A stretch of DNA of 64,000 nt from Thalassovita autumnalis. GTDB lineage: Bacteria; Pseudomonadota; Alphaproteobacteria; Rhodobacterales; Rhodobacteraceae. How positions within the stretch are numbered: position 1 is the first letter of the stretch; every line of letters starts with the position of its first letter. Below, piece by piece: positions 24,926 to 33,714 of the stretch. A program made the translations under genes and the position numbers. The stretch spans positions 124,001 through 188,000 of the forward strand of contig NZ_CYSB01000038.1 of assembly GCF_001458255.1 (NCBI RefSeq). Direction: 5' to 3'. The notes below the pieces were generated by a model. It had not been told where the DNA came from. It searched no databases and was given only the letters and a program-made list of their open reading frames with translations.

Positions 24926-26631
24926 CAAAAGAACGCAGAAACCGCGCGTGGTACGGCAAGCAGGATCGCGATGGCTTTATCCATCGCTCCTGGATGAAAA
25001 ATCAGGGCTTCCCGGACCATGCCTTTGATGGCCGTCCGGTGATCGGCATTTGCAACACCTGGTCGGAATTAACGCCGTGTAACAGCGGCTTACGCGATTT
25101 GGCCGAAGGCGTGAAACGCGGCGTCTGGGAGGCTGGCGGCTTCCCGGTGGAATTTCCGGTGATGTCGCTGGGCGAAACCCAGATGAAGCCGACAGCGATG
25201 TTGTTTCGCAACCTCCTGGCCATGGATGTGGAGGAATCGATCCGCGCCTATGGCATGGACGGTGTTGTGCTACTGGGGGGGTGTGACAAGACCACCCCGG
25301 GTCAGCTGATGGGCGCGGCCTCGGTCGATTTGCCGACCATCGTGGTGTCCTCAGGTCCGATGCTGAACGGCAAATGGCAGGGCAAAGACATCGGGTCAGG
25401 CACAGATGTGTGGAAATTCTCCGAGGCCGTGCGCGCCGGTGATATGACCCTGAAGGATTTCATGGCGGCGGAAAGCGGCATGAGCCGGTCCAAAGGCGTT
25501 TGCATGACGATGGGCACGGCCTCAACCATGGCATCGCTGGTCGAAGCGATGGGGATGAGCCTGCCCACCAATGCCGCCCTGCCTGCAGTGGATGCGCGCC
25601 GGATGGCGCTGGCCCATATGACGGGCAAGCGTATCGTGGAAATGGTTGAAGAAGAGTTAAAGCTGTCCGATGTCATGACCCGCGAAAGCTTTGAAAACGC
25701 GATCATGGCCAATGCTGCGGTGGGCGGTTCCACCAATGCGGTGGTGCACCTGCTGGCAATCGCCGGTCGTGTGGGCATCGATCTGACGCTCGATGATTTC
25801 CTGCTTGGCAGCGATATCCCTTTACTGGTGAACTGCATGCCCTCCGGCAAATACCTGATGGAGGATTTCTGCTACGCGGGCGGCATGCCTGTGGTGCTGA
25901 AGGAGCTGGGCGATCGCCTGCGCTCTGCCCGCACAGTGCTTGGCGGTGACATCAAAGTTTACGCTGATGAGGCCGAGTGTTGGAACGACGATGTGATCCG
26001 GCCCTTTGACAACCCGCTGAAACCTGCGGCGGGTCTGAAAGTGCTGCGCGGAAATCTCGCCCCCAAAGGGGCGATCATCAAACCCTCAGCCGCCTCGGAC
26101 CACCTGCTGGACCATGAGGGTGAGGCCTATGTGTTTGAAACCATTGAAGACCTGCGTGCCAATATCAACCGTGATGATCTGCCGGTGACCGCTGATACAA
26201 TCCTGGTGCTGAAAGGCTGTGGTCCGAAGGGCTATCCGGGCATGCCAGAAGTGGGCAATATGCCGATCCCGTCGAAATTGGTGAAACAGGGGGTGCGGGA
26301 CATGGTGCGGATTTCCGATGCGCGCATGTCCGGTACGGCCTATGGCACAGTGGTGCTGCACGTCAGCCCCGAGGCCCAGGCCGGCGGCCCGCTGGCGCTG
26401 GTGAAAACCGGTGACCGCATCCGTATGTCTGTGACCGAGGGCACCCTGGATCTGCTGATCCCGGCTGAAGAACTGGCCGAGCGTCAGGCCGCCTGGACGC
26501 CAGAACCCCCTCATTACACCCGCGGCTACGCCAAGATGTATGTCGATCACGTGCTGCAGGCGGATCAGGGGGCCGACCTTGATTTCCTTGTTGGCAAAGA
26601 CACACGTCCTGTGACCCGCGAAAGTCACTGA
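24922..26631 (+). CDS. IlvD/Edd-family sugar-acid dehydratase, probable galactonate dehydratase
   Basis: A 569-residue iron-sulfur dehydratase. C53, C121 (GGCDKTTPG) and C194 (KGVCMTMG) occupy the positions that bind the cluster in sugar-acid members such as L-arabinonate dehydratase, and RMSGTAYGT carries the catalytic serine. Residues and length fit the pentonate/hexonate group rather than branched-chain IlvD. It overlaps the GH36 gene by 4 bp. The next genes encode a KDGal kinase and KDPGal aldolase, so the expected reaction is D-galactonate to 2-keto-3-deoxygalactonate. It would replace the enolase-type DgoD used by enterobacteria. L-arabinonate or D-fuconate dehydration is the alternative. 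Confidence 0.85.
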   Translation: MTKERRNRAWYGKQDRDGFIHRSWMKNQGFPDHAFDGRPVIGICNTWSELTPCNSGLRDLAEGVKRGVWEAGGFPVEFPVMSLGETQMKPTAMLFRNLLAMDVEESIRAYGMDGVVLLGGCDKTTPGQLMGAASVDLPTIVVSSGPMLNGKWQGKDIGSGTDVWKFSEAVRAGDMTLKDFMAAESGMSRSKGVCMTMGTASTMASLVEAMGMSLPTNAALPAVDARRMALAHMTGKRIVEMVEEELKLSDVMTRESFENAIMANAAVGGSTNAVVHLLAIAGRVGIDLTLDDFLLGSDIPLLVNCMPSGKYLMEDFCYAGGMPVVLKELGDRLRSARTVLGGDIKVYADEAECWNDDVIRPFDNPLKPAAGLKVLRGNLAPKGAIIKPSAASDHLLDHEGEAYVFETIEDLRANINRDDLPVTADTILVLKGCGPKGYPGMPEVGNMPIPSKLVKQGVRDMVRISDARMSGTAYGTVVLHVSPEAQAGGPLALVKTGDRIRMSVTEGTLDLLIPAEELAERQAAWTPEPPHYTRGYAKMYVDHVLQADQGADLDFLVGKDTRPVTRESH

Positions 26632-26679
26632 CCCCTGACATTCGGCCGCCACTGCGCGCCACCTAAGAAGGAGCCAGCC

Positions 26680-27453
26680 ATGGCTGACACCACAGCAACA
26701 TTTCACGACCTGACCGGCGCCAGCGTTTTTATCACCGGTGGCGGGTCCGGCATTGGCGCGGACCTGACCGAAGGATTTCTGAAACAGGGCGCAAAAGTTG
26801 CCTTTGTCCAGCGGTCTGACGCCTCAGGGTTCGCTGAGGGGATGGCCGAAAAACACGGGGTAAAACCCTTGTTTATTCAATGTGATGTGACGGATATTCC
26901 CAAATTGCAGGCGGCGATTGAACAAGCTTCGGCCGCGCATGGTCCAGTGACCGTGATGGTCAACAACGCAGCCAACGATCAGCGCCATGCCACATTGGAT
27001 GTGGATGAGGCGTTCTGGGATTGGAGCCAGGACATCAACCTCAAAAGCTACTTCTTTGGCTGCCAGGCCGCAATCCGCCAGATGCAGCAGGCGGGCCATG
27101 GTTCCATCATCAACATCTCCTCTATCAGCTACATGATGGGCAATGCAGGCTACCCGGCCTATACCACTGCAAACGCGGGGATAAATGGCATGACCCGATC
27201 GCTGGCACGTGAGTTTGGCCCCGATAAAATCCGGGTAAACGCGCTGGCACCGGGTTGGGTTCTCACCCAGAAGCAGCTTGATATGTGGGCGGACCCCGAG
27301 GCGCTGGCTGCCCATCTTGAGCGGCAATGCCTGAAGGAACATTTGGTGCCGCAGGACATGGTGGATGCGGTGCTGTTTTTGGCCTCCAACGCCAGCCGGA
27401 TGATGACGGGCCAGATGATGGTCGTCGACGGCGGCGTGGTAACCACGGGGTAA
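26680..27453 (+). CDS. SDR dehydrogenase, probable galactose dehydrogenase, with atypical active site
   Basis: A 257-residue classical short-chain dehydrogenase. The cofactor motif FITGGGSGIG, VNNAAND, the NISSIS serine and Y161 in YPAYTTAN are present. The lysine expected four residues after the tyrosine is asparagine (N165, codon AAC), so the usual YxxxK pair is broken. The rest of the fold is intact through PGWVLT and MMVVDGG, so it does not look like a decayed gene. AAGAAGGAG precedes the ATG. By position it should oxidise D-galactose to galactonolactone. The altered active site makes activity uncertain. Confidence 0.8.
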   Translation: MADTTATFHDLTGASVFITGGGSGIGADLTEGFLKQGAKVAFVQRSDASGFAEGMAEKHGVKPLFIQCDVTDIPKLQAAIEQASAAHGPVTVMVNNAANDQRHATLDVDEAFWDWSQDINLKSYFFGCQAAIRQMQQAGHGSIINISSISYMMGNAGYPAYTTANAGINGMTRSLAREFGPDKIRVNALAPGWVLTQKQLDMWADPEALAAHLERQCLKEHLVPQDMVDAVLFLASNASRMMTGQMMVVDGGVVTTG

Positions 27454-27481
27454 AGACGTGCATACCGAGACAGAGGGCAAG

Positions 27482-28396
27482 ATGCCGGCGGAGTGGGTCG
27501 CAGTGGACTGGGGCACCAGTCACCTGCGCGCCTGGGTGATGCAGGGGGATCAGCCGGTTCAGGCGCTGCAGTCGGATCAGGGGATGGGGCGGCTCAGCCC
27601 TGCGGAGTTTGAGCCGGCATTGCTTGCCTTGATTGACCCATATTTGGACCCGGAACAAAGGACGATGGTCCTGTGCTGCGGGATGGTGGGCGCAGCGCAG
27701 GGCTGGCAGGATGCAGGCTATCGCGCGGTGCCTTGCCCGCCGGTGGTTGCGGGTCAGGCGATTTCCGTTGCTGCAAGTGACACGCGGTTGGACGTGCGGA
27801 TTTTGCCGGGGGTGAAACAGGCGGAACCTGCTGATGTCATGCGGGGGGAAGAGACGCAGATCTCCGGTTTTCTGGCTGATCAACCTGAGTTTTCCGGCGT
27901 CCTGTGCCTGCCCGGGACCCATAGCAAATGGGTGCAGATCGCGGACGGGCAAGTCACCCGGTTTACCAGCTTCATGACTGGGGAGGTTTTTGCGCTGCTG
28001 GCGGGGCATTCTGTCCTGCGCCATTCTGTGGGCACAGCAGATGATTGGGATGAGGCGCAGTTTCTTGCTGCTGTAGGTGAAAGCTTGAAACAGCCCGAGG
28101 CTTTGCTTGGCGATCTCTTTGCCGTGCGGGCGGGTATGTTGCTCCATGGGGCGGGCGCGGGGCAGGGCCGTGCGCATCTGTCTGGCCGCTTGCTGGGGCA
28201 AGAATTGGCCGGCGCTGCGGCCTATTGGCGGGAACAGGAGGTCGTGCTGATCGGCGCGATGGCCTTGTGCCAGCATTACCAACTGGCCCTTGCCGAGGCC
28301 GGGGCGACAGTGCGCCGGGTTGTTGGCGATGCATTGGTGCTTGCCGGGTTGACCCGGGCGCGCCACGATCTCACGACATTTATCAAAGAGGGCTGA
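27482..28396 (+). CDS. dgoK: 2-dehydro-3-deoxygalactonokinase
   Basis: A 304-residue DgoK-family sugar-acid kinase that makes 2-keto-3-deoxy-6-phosphogalactonate. The N-terminal phosphate loop VAVDWGTSHLRAW, the central CCGMVGAAQGW, and LCLPGTHSKWV with FTSFMTGEVFALL are family hallmarks. The ATG at 27482 (with AGAGGG upstream) starts where DgoK proteins normally start; a GTG at 27458 would add eight residues and cannot be excluded. The aldolase gene starts two bases after its stop. Confidence 0.9.
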   Translation: MPAEWVAVDWGTSHLRAWVMQGDQPVQALQSDQGMGRLSPAEFEPALLALIDPYLDPEQRTMVLCCGMVGAAQGWQDAGYRAVPCPPVVAGQAISVAASDTRLDVRILPGVKQAEPADVMRGEETQISGFLADQPEFSGVLCLPGTHSKWVQIADGQVTRFTSFMTGEVFALLAGHSVLRHSVGTADDWDEAQFLAAVGESLKQPEALLGDLFAVRAGMLLHGAGAGQGRAHLSGRLLGQELAGAAAYWREQEVVLIGAMALCQHYQLALAEAGATVRRVVGDALVLAGLTRARHDLTTFIKEG

Positions 28397-28397
28397 G

Positions 28398-29003
28398 ATG
28401 AGCCGTAACATCATTGCAATCCTGCGCGGGATCACCCCGCCTGAAGCTGTGGACATTGCTGGCCGCCTGATTGACGCGGGTATCACCCGGATCGAGGTGC
28501 CGCTCAACTCCCCCGATCCGCTGCAGTCGATCGCCTCCATGGTTGAGGCACATGGGGACAAGGCCCTGTTTGGGGCGGGCACGGTTTTGCAGCCGGAGCA
28601 AGTGGCTGATGTCGCTGCCGCAGGGGGCCGTCTGATCGTGTCGCCAGATTGCCATGTGCCGGTGATTGAGGCGACCAAACGTCTGAACATGCTGAGCTAT
28701 CCTGGCGTGATGACACCAAGCGAGGCCTTTACTGCCTGGCGTGCAGGGGCTGACGGATTGAAGTTTTTCCCGGCCAGCCTGATCGGTCCGGCGGGGCTGA
28801 AAGCCTACCGGGCGGTTCTGCCGAAAGATTTGCCCTGCTATGCTGTGGGCGGTGCGGGGCCTGATAACTTTGCAGAATGGCGCGCTGCGGGGGCAGATGG
28901 GTTTGGCATTGGAACAGCCCTTTATAAACCGGGTGAGTCGCCAGGTAGCATCAGCCAGAAAGCTGAAAAAATCGTTAAGTCCTACGATGAGGCAATGACA
29001 TGA
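28398..29003 (+). CDS. dgoA: 2-dehydro-3-deoxy-6-phosphogalactonate aldolase
   Basis: A 201-residue class I aldolase of the KDPG/KDPGal family. It splits KDPGal into pyruvate and glyceraldehyde 3-phosphate. E33 in RIEVPLNSP and the Schiff-base lysine K122 in DGLKFFPAS are present, with GAGTV and the phosphate-binding VGGAGPDN. The IEVPLNSPDP segment is the DgoA form; typical Eda proteins read IEVTLRT here. It overlaps the SMP-30 gene by 4 bp. Confidence 0.92.
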   Translation: MSRNIIAILRGITPPEAVDIAGRLIDAGITRIEVPLNSPDPLQSIASMVEAHGDKALFGAGTVLQPEQVADVAAAGGRLIVSPDCHVPVIEATKRLNMLSYPGVMTPSEAFTAWRAGADGLKFFPASLIGPAGLKAYRAVLPKDLPCYAVGGAGPDNFAEWRAAGADGFGIGTALYKPGESPGSISQKAEKIVKSYDEAMT

Positions 29004-29851
29004 GCGCCGAAGTCTTTGACAATCGAAGCTGTACCTTGGGCGAGGGGCCGCTTTGGCACCCGTTGCGCAAGCAGTTGTTTTGGTTTGATATTCTGGGTAA
29101 AAAGCTGCTCTCCCAACAGGATGGGCGGCCGCTGGAATGGCGGTTTCGCGATCATGTGTCCGCCGCTGGCTGGATCAGCAAGGACGAGTTGCTACTGGCC
29201 TCGGAAACTGGTCTGTCGCGGTTCAATCTGAACAGCGGTGAGCGTCAGCACCTTGTGGATATGGAAGCGGACAATCCCAAAACACGTTCAAACGACGGGC
29301 GTGCGGACCCTTTTGGTGGCTTTTGGATTGGCACAATGGGCTTTCAGGCAGAGCCTGGGGCAGGGGCGATTTACCGGTTTTATCAGGGTAAGCTGACCCG
29401 GTTGTTTGATAATATCACCATTTCCAACGCCATCTGTTTTGCGCCTGATGGCAGCTGCTCCTATTTCACCGATACGGTAACCAAGATGATCATGAAGCAG
29501 CCCCTGGATTCAGAAGGTTGGCCGCTGGGTGCGTCAGAAGTGTTCATCGATCTTAACGCCGGAAACCTGAACCCCGATGGCGCTGTTGTGGATGCGGAGG
29601 GTCGTTTGTGGAACGCGCAATGGGGGGCGTCGCGCGTGGCGTGTTACGGGCCGGATGGGGCGTTTCAACGTGCGGTGGAGGTTGGCGCGACACAGGCGTC
29701 TTGCCCTTCTTTCGGGGGCGCGGATCTGAACCAACTGTTTGTCACAACCGCAGCAGAAGGCCTGCCCGCTAACAGCGATCCGCTGAAGGGGCAAGTCTTT
29801 GTTACGAAAATGAATATCACCGGTCAGCCGGAACATCAGGTGAAAGTCTGA
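29000..29851 (+). CDS. SMP-30/gluconolactonase-family lactonase, probable galactonolactonase
   Basis: A 283-residue six-bladed beta-propeller lactonase. Divalent-metal ligands fit E15 in LGEGPLW, the asparagine in ISNAICFAPDGS and the aspartate in NPDGAVVDAEG. Placement between the KDPGal aldolase and beta-galactosidase genes suggests hydrolysis of galactono-lactone to galactonate, closing the step between the SDR and the dehydratase. Family members are promiscuous, so gluconolactone and arabinonolactone are also possible. Confidence 0.87.
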   Translation: MSAEVFDNRSCTLGEGPLWHPLRKQLFWFDILGKKLLSQQDGRPLEWRFRDHVSAAGWISKDELLLASETGLSRFNLNSGERQHLVDMEADNPKTRSNDGRADPFGGFWIGTMGFQAEPGAGAIYRFYQGKLTRLFDNITISNAICFAPDGSCSYFTDTVTKMIMKQPLDSEGWPLGASEVFIDLNAGNLNPDGAVVDAEGRLWNAQWGASRVACYGPDGAFQRAVEVGATQASCPSFGGADLNQLFVTTAAEGLPANSDPLKGQVFVTKMNITGQPEHQVKV

Positions 29852-29854
29852 GAC

Positions 29855-31789
29855 ATGAAACGTACGCTTGGCACTTGCTACTATCCCGAACATTGGCCGC
29901 GTGAGATCTGGCGCGAAGATGCGCGCCGGATGGCCGAAATTGGCCTCACCTGGGTCAGGATTGGTGAGTTCAGCTGGTCGCGGCTGGAGCCACGGCCGGG
30001 CGAGTTGCAGTTTGGCTGGCTGGATGAGGCGATCGAGGTGCTGGGCGCCGCTGGTCTGCGCGTTGTTTTGGGCACGCCAACCGCGACACCGCCGCGCTGG
30101 ATGCTGGACCGTCATCCCGACATGCTGGCGGTGGATGCCGAGGGGCGACTGCGGAAATTTGGCTCCCGTCGACATTATTGTTTCAGTCATGAGGGGTATA
30201 AGCAGGAGTGCGCCCGGATCGTGACGCTTATGGCGGAAAGATATGGGCGCAACCCGCATGTGGCGGCCTGGCAGACGGACAATGAATATGGCTGTCACGA
30301 TACCACGATTTCCTATTCTGATGCTGCACGACAGGGATTTCAGCGCTGGCTGGCGCAGCGTTATCAAAATATTCATGATTTGAACCGAGACTGGGGCAAT
30401 GTCTTCTGGTCGATGGAGTATGATTGTTTTGAAAACATAGACTTACCAAACCTAACGGTGACAGAGCCCAACCCGGCGCATAGCCTGGCGTTCCGGCGCT
30501 TTGCCTCGGATCAGGTGGTTGCGTTCAATCGTCTGCAGGTGGAGATCATCCGGCAGCATTCCGCCGCGCCGATTGCGCATAACTACATGGGGCGGATCAC
30601 GGATTTTGATCACTTCAAGGTCGGCGATGATCTGGAAATTGCCAGCTGGGATAGCTATCCGCTGGGCTTCCTGGAGGATCGCGTTGGCGCGGATGCGGAC
30701 CGACAGCGCAAATATGCCCAACAGGGGGATCCAGACTTTCAGGCTTTCCACCACGATCTTTACCGCGCTGTTGGCAGGGGCCGTTGGTGGGTGATGGAAC
30801 AGCAACCCGGGCCGGTCAACTGGGCACCTTACAATCCGGCACCCTTGCCGGGGATGGTGCGGCTTTGGTCGTGGGAGGCGTTTGCCCACGGCGCTGAGGC
30901 TGTGTGCTATTTCCGCTGGCGGCAGGCGCCGATGGCGCAGGAGCAGATGCATGCCGGCATGTTGCGGCCGGATTCCGTTGACGCCCCCGCGGCGGAGGAG
31001 GCGCGTGTGGTTGCAGCTGAACTGGTCGATGCGCCGGAGGTTTCAACCGGTCAGGCCCGGGTGGGGCTGATCTTTGACTATGATGCGGATGCCGCCTGGG
31101 CGGTGCAGCCGCATGGTGCAGGGCTGAGCTACTTTGGCGTGGTCTTTGACTGTTACCGTGCGCTGCGCAGCCTGGGGCTTTCGGTTGATATTCTGCGGCC
31201 TGAAACCGTGGATTTCTCGGGCTATCAGCTGGTGCTTGCGCCCGGCCAGATGCATATGCCTGAAGCGTTGAAAGCAGCCTTGGCAGAGCATGCCGGGCAG
31301 GCGCAGGTGTTGATTGGGCCGCGTTCGGGGGCGCGGGATCAGGATATGAACCTGCCCAATCCGCTGCCGCCAGCGATGCCGGGGTTGGATGTGACGGTTG
31401 CGCGGGTCGAAAGCCTGCGGCCAGATCTGCCAAGGAGCCTCGCCGCCAATGATGCCGGGATGGTTGGCCAGATCGAAGGCTATCAAGAGGTGCTGGAAGG
31501 TAGCGCTGAGGTCACCCTGCGGGACGCCAACGGTGCGCCTGTTGCGATGCGCGCGGGCAATGGCACCGGTGCGCTGACCTATCTTGGCGCCCTGTTGGAT
31601 CAAGCGGGCTGGCTGCGGGTGATTGCACCGCTGTGTCAGGCCGCTGGGATTGAGACGGAGGCGTTGCCAGATGGGCTGCGCCGCCGCGATTGTGGCGAAG
31701 AACGGTTCTGGTTCAATCACTTGCCGGAAGAAATCACCCTTAACGGGCGCAAGTTTGCGCCGCTTTCGGTGACACGCGAAGAGATCTGA
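29855..31789 (+). CDS. Beta-galactosidase, GH42
   Basis: A 644-residue GH42 enzyme. The catalytic barrel begins GTCYYPEHWP; the acid/base E144 lies in TDNEYGCH and the nucleophile E315 in VMEQQPGPVNW. From about residue 390 a glutamine-amidotransferase-like trimerisation domain follows (RVGLIFDYDADAAWAVQPHG), then a C-terminal beta domain. There is no signal peptide, so it acts in the cytoplasm. It closes the galactoside operon and is followed by a terminator. With GH36 it covers alpha- and beta-linked galactose. Confidence 0.93.
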   Translation: MKRTLGTCYYPEHWPREIWREDARRMAEIGLTWVRIGEFSWSRLEPRPGELQFGWLDEAIEVLGAAGLRVVLGTPTATPPRWMLDRHPDMLAVDAEGRLRKFGSRRHYCFSHEGYKQECARIVTLMAERYGRNPHVAAWQTDNEYGCHDTTISYSDAARQGFQRWLAQRYQNIHDLNRDWGNVFWSMEYDCFENIDLPNLTVTEPNPAHSLAFRRFASDQVVAFNRLQVEIIRQHSAAPIAHNYMGRITDFDHFKVGDDLEIASWDSYPLGFLEDRVGADADRQRKYAQQGDPDFQAFHHDLYRAVGRGRWWVMEQQPGPVNWAPYNPAPLPGMVRLWSWEAFAHGAEAVCYFRWRQAPMAQEQMHAGMLRPDSVDAPAAEEARVVAAELVDAPEVSTGQARVGLIFDYDADAAWAVQPHGAGLSYFGVVFDCYRALRSLGLSVDILRPETVDFSGYQLVLAPGQMHMPEALKAALAEHAGQAQVLIGPRSGARDQDMNLPNPLPPAMPGLDVTVARVESLRPDLPRSLAANDAGMVGQIEGYQEVLEGSAEVTLRDANGAPVAMRAGNGTGALTYLGALLDQAGWLRVIAPLCQAAGIETEALPDGLRRRDCGEERFWFNHLPEEITLNGRKFAPLSVTREEI

Positions 31790-31818
31790 TAGGGCGCATT
31801 GCGTGTGATCATATTTGG

Positions 31819-31850
31819 AAGGCGGGTGAGAGAAATCGCACCCGCCTTTC
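31819..31850 (+). terminator. Terminator of the galactoside operon
   Basis: A 10-bp stem AAGGCGGGTG (31819-31828) / CACCCGCCTT (31839-31848) with a 10-base loop, followed by TCT. It lies 30 bases after the beta-galactosidase stop and just before the 3' end of the convergent peroxidase gene. Confidence 0.8.
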
Positions 31851-31864
31851 TGATTGTCTTGGGG

Positions 31865-33157
31865 TTATTGATCCAGCGGCAGCTTGCTGGGCACTTCACT
31901 TGGGATTTCAAAGCTTTGAGCCGCCGCCGCGGTGCCGGTCAGGCTGTCCAGAAAGGCGAGGATATCCTCAACCTCATCTTCGGAAAGGCGTGGCAGATCA
32001 ATCTCTTGGCTGGCAGCGAGGCGGGCCATTTCCAGCCGGTCGGCCTGTGCCACAAAATCGATTGGCGCGAGCCATGGGGCAGACACCAGTTGCGCATCCT
32101 CTGGCTGCCAATCCGCGCGCATGCCACTGGGGTCCAGGTGGTGGGCCAGCATCTGGCGCAGGGTTTGATAGGCGCCGTTGTGACCGTAAGGGGCCGTCAG
32201 CGCGACGTTGCGCAGGGGCGGGGTGCGGAAGCGGTAGGCGTCTTCCAACCGATCACTTTCGCCCATGCGGCCAACATCGCGCACCATCGGATCAAACCGG
32301 CGGGTCCGACCAGGGCCAAAGGCGGGCAGGGCGAGGGCGTGGAATTTCTGATCGCTAAGCAGCGGGCCTGAGTGGCAGCTGGCGCAGACCGCCTTGCCGT
32401 AAAACAGATCCATGCCGCGTTCGGCGGCGGGGGTTAGTGCTGTCTTGTCCCCAGAAAGATAACGATCTAACGCGCTGTCATAGCTGCGAAATTCAGTGCC
32501 GACAAAGGCGGCCAGCGCGTTGGCAATCTCGGTAATTGTGACCTGATCGGGGGTCTTAATATGGTCGAAGGCCTCAATGAACATCTCCCCATATTGCGGC
32601 AGGGTGCGGACCCGTTTGGCAACGATGGGCCAGCCGTAATCGATCCGGTCATTGACCGCGCCTGCAACCTCATTTTCTTCAGACCCGCCCGCCATTTCGG
32701 TAGCTGAGGTCAGCGGAAACAGCGCCTGTGCTGCCAAAAGTGAATTCAGCCCCTCGGGCAGCCATTCCTCACCCGGGGTGTTGAAGCCATTTTCATAGTC
32801 ATCCCCGATCGAAATCCGACCGTCATGCATCAGGATCGAGACCTCTTTGGCCCCAAGGTTCCACAGCGCCGGCGCGTTGCGCGGCACCCGTTTTTCGATC
32901 CGGGCCGCCCCTGTGCCGCTGGTGCGTTTTGGACCCAGTCCAACACCGCCTTCACCGACCCCAAGTGACAGGCCGTCAGAGGTGCCAAGACTGGGGTGGT
33001 GACAGGTGGAGCAGCTGATATTTTTGTTTCCTGACAATATTTTATCAAAAAACAATAGGCGGCCAATCTCTGCTTGCTTTGCGTCGAATTCTATAAAATC
33101 CTGTGGTCCAAGCGGCACCGGTCCGGCCTCGGAATGGGCGGGATGTGACAGTGCCAA
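31865..33157 (-). CDS. Di-haem cytochrome c peroxidase / MauG family, start uncertain
   Basis: A periplasmic di-haem protein with two c-type haem sites, ISCSTCHHP and VCASCHSGP, and the family segments RNAPALWNLG, SATEMAGG, TPPLRNVALTAPYGHNGAYQTL and VEDILAFLDSLTG. It would reduce hydrogen peroxide or oxidise a protein partner. The start is a problem. A signal-peptide-like stretch HWGLLLGFGSLLALSHPAHSEA is encoded between about 33190 and 33128, but the only start codon there is the TTG at 33157, which removes half of it. The next in-frame ATG (33433) lies well inside the opposite-strand Sel1 gene. The coordinates give the minimum reading. A rare start codon, an overlapping long leader or a sequence error are possible. 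Confidence 0.75.
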   Translation of the reverse strand: MALSHPAHSEAGPVPLGPQDFIEFDAKQAEIGRLLFFDKILSGNKNISCSTCHHPSLGTSDGLSLGVGEGGVGLGPKRTSGTGAARIEKRVPRNAPALWNLGAKEVSILMHDGRISIGDDYENGFNTPGEEWLPEGLNSLLAAQALFPLTSATEMAGGSEENEVAGAVNDRIDYGWPIVAKRVRTLPQYGEMFIEAFDHIKTPDQVTITEIANALAAFVGTEFRSYDSALDRYLSGDKTALTPAAERGMDLFYGKAVCASCHSGPLLSDQKFHALALPAFGPGRTRRFDPMVRDVGRMGESDRLEDAYRFRTPPLRNVALTAPYGHNGAYQTLRQMLAHHLDPSGMRADWQPEDAQLVSAPWLAPIDFVAQADRLEMARLAASQEIDLPRLSEDEVEDILAFLDSLTGTAAAAQSFEIPSEVPSKLPLDQ

Positions 33158-33187
33158 AAGCGACCCGAACCCGAGGAGAAGACCCCA

Positions 33188-33658
33188 ATGCGCCGCCTGA
33201 TTTTTGCCCTTGCGCTTGCTGCCACCCCTGCCGTTGCCGAGATCGAAAAAGCGCGAGATCTGATGGAGGCGGGGGAATTCCCGGCCGCCTATGATGCGCT
33301 GTGGCCGGCGGCGCGGTCGGGCAATGCCGATGCGGAAGAGCTGATCGGCATCATGTATGCCATGGGACTGGGGGTTGAGCGCGATGATGAGCGGGCGTTT
33401 GAATGGTATTTGCGCAGCGCGATGAAGGGCCATCCCGGCGCGCAGTCGGGGGTGGGCTGGTATTATGAGATCGGGCGCGGCATGCCCACGCCGGATCTGA
33501 CCCGCGCCTATATGTGGTATACGCTCAGCGCGATTGGCGGCGATCCCGACGCGGCGATCAGCCTGGAAGAAGTGATTAAGAAGATGACGCCGGAGCAGAT
33601 TGAAAAAGCGCATATCTTGGTCGCCGATTATAGGGCCTGGATGTATCCGTTCCGTTAA
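33188..33658 (+). CDS. Exported Sel1-repeat protein
   Basis: A 156-residue protein with a Sec signal peptide (MRRLIFALALAATPAVAEIE) and about three Sel1-like repeats. Examples are AARSGNADAEELIGIMYAMGLGV, YLRSAMKGHPGAQSGVGWYYEIG and YMWYTLSAIGGDPDAA. Sel1 repeats are alpha-solenoid protein-protein interaction modules. GGAGAAGACCCCA precedes the ATG. It is head to head with the peroxidase, and its 5' end overlaps the peroxidase signal region. Function is unknown; a periplasmic scaffold is plausible. Confidence 0.85.
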   Translation: MRRLIFALALAATPAVAEIEKARDLMEAGEFPAAYDALWPAARSGNADAEELIGIMYAMGLGVERDDERAFEWYLRSAMKGHPGAQSGVGWYYEIGRGMPTPDLTRAYMWYTLSAIGGDPDAAISLEEVIKKMTPEQIEKAHILVADYRAWMYPFR

Positions 33659-33680
33659 CAGACGAAACGGGTGATAGAAA

Positions 33681-33706
33681 AAGGGCGGCCCCGAGGAGCC
33701 GCCCTT
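33681..33706 (-). terminator. Terminator of the TRAP/monooxygenase operon
   Basis: A 9-bp stem AAGGGCGGC (33681-33689) / GCCGCCCTT (33698-33706) with an 8-base loop. On the minus strand it is followed by TTTTCT, nine bases after the TRAP binding-protein stop. It may also end the convergent Sel1 transcript. Confidence 0.83.
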
Positions 33707-33714
33707 GTCTTTGC

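Noticed and set aside
33158-33613. N-terminal extension of the peroxidase reading
   Set aside because: The extra 152 codons run opposite the Sel1 gene, which has its own start site, signal peptide and repeats. Only the last dozen or so residues look like real leader sequence.
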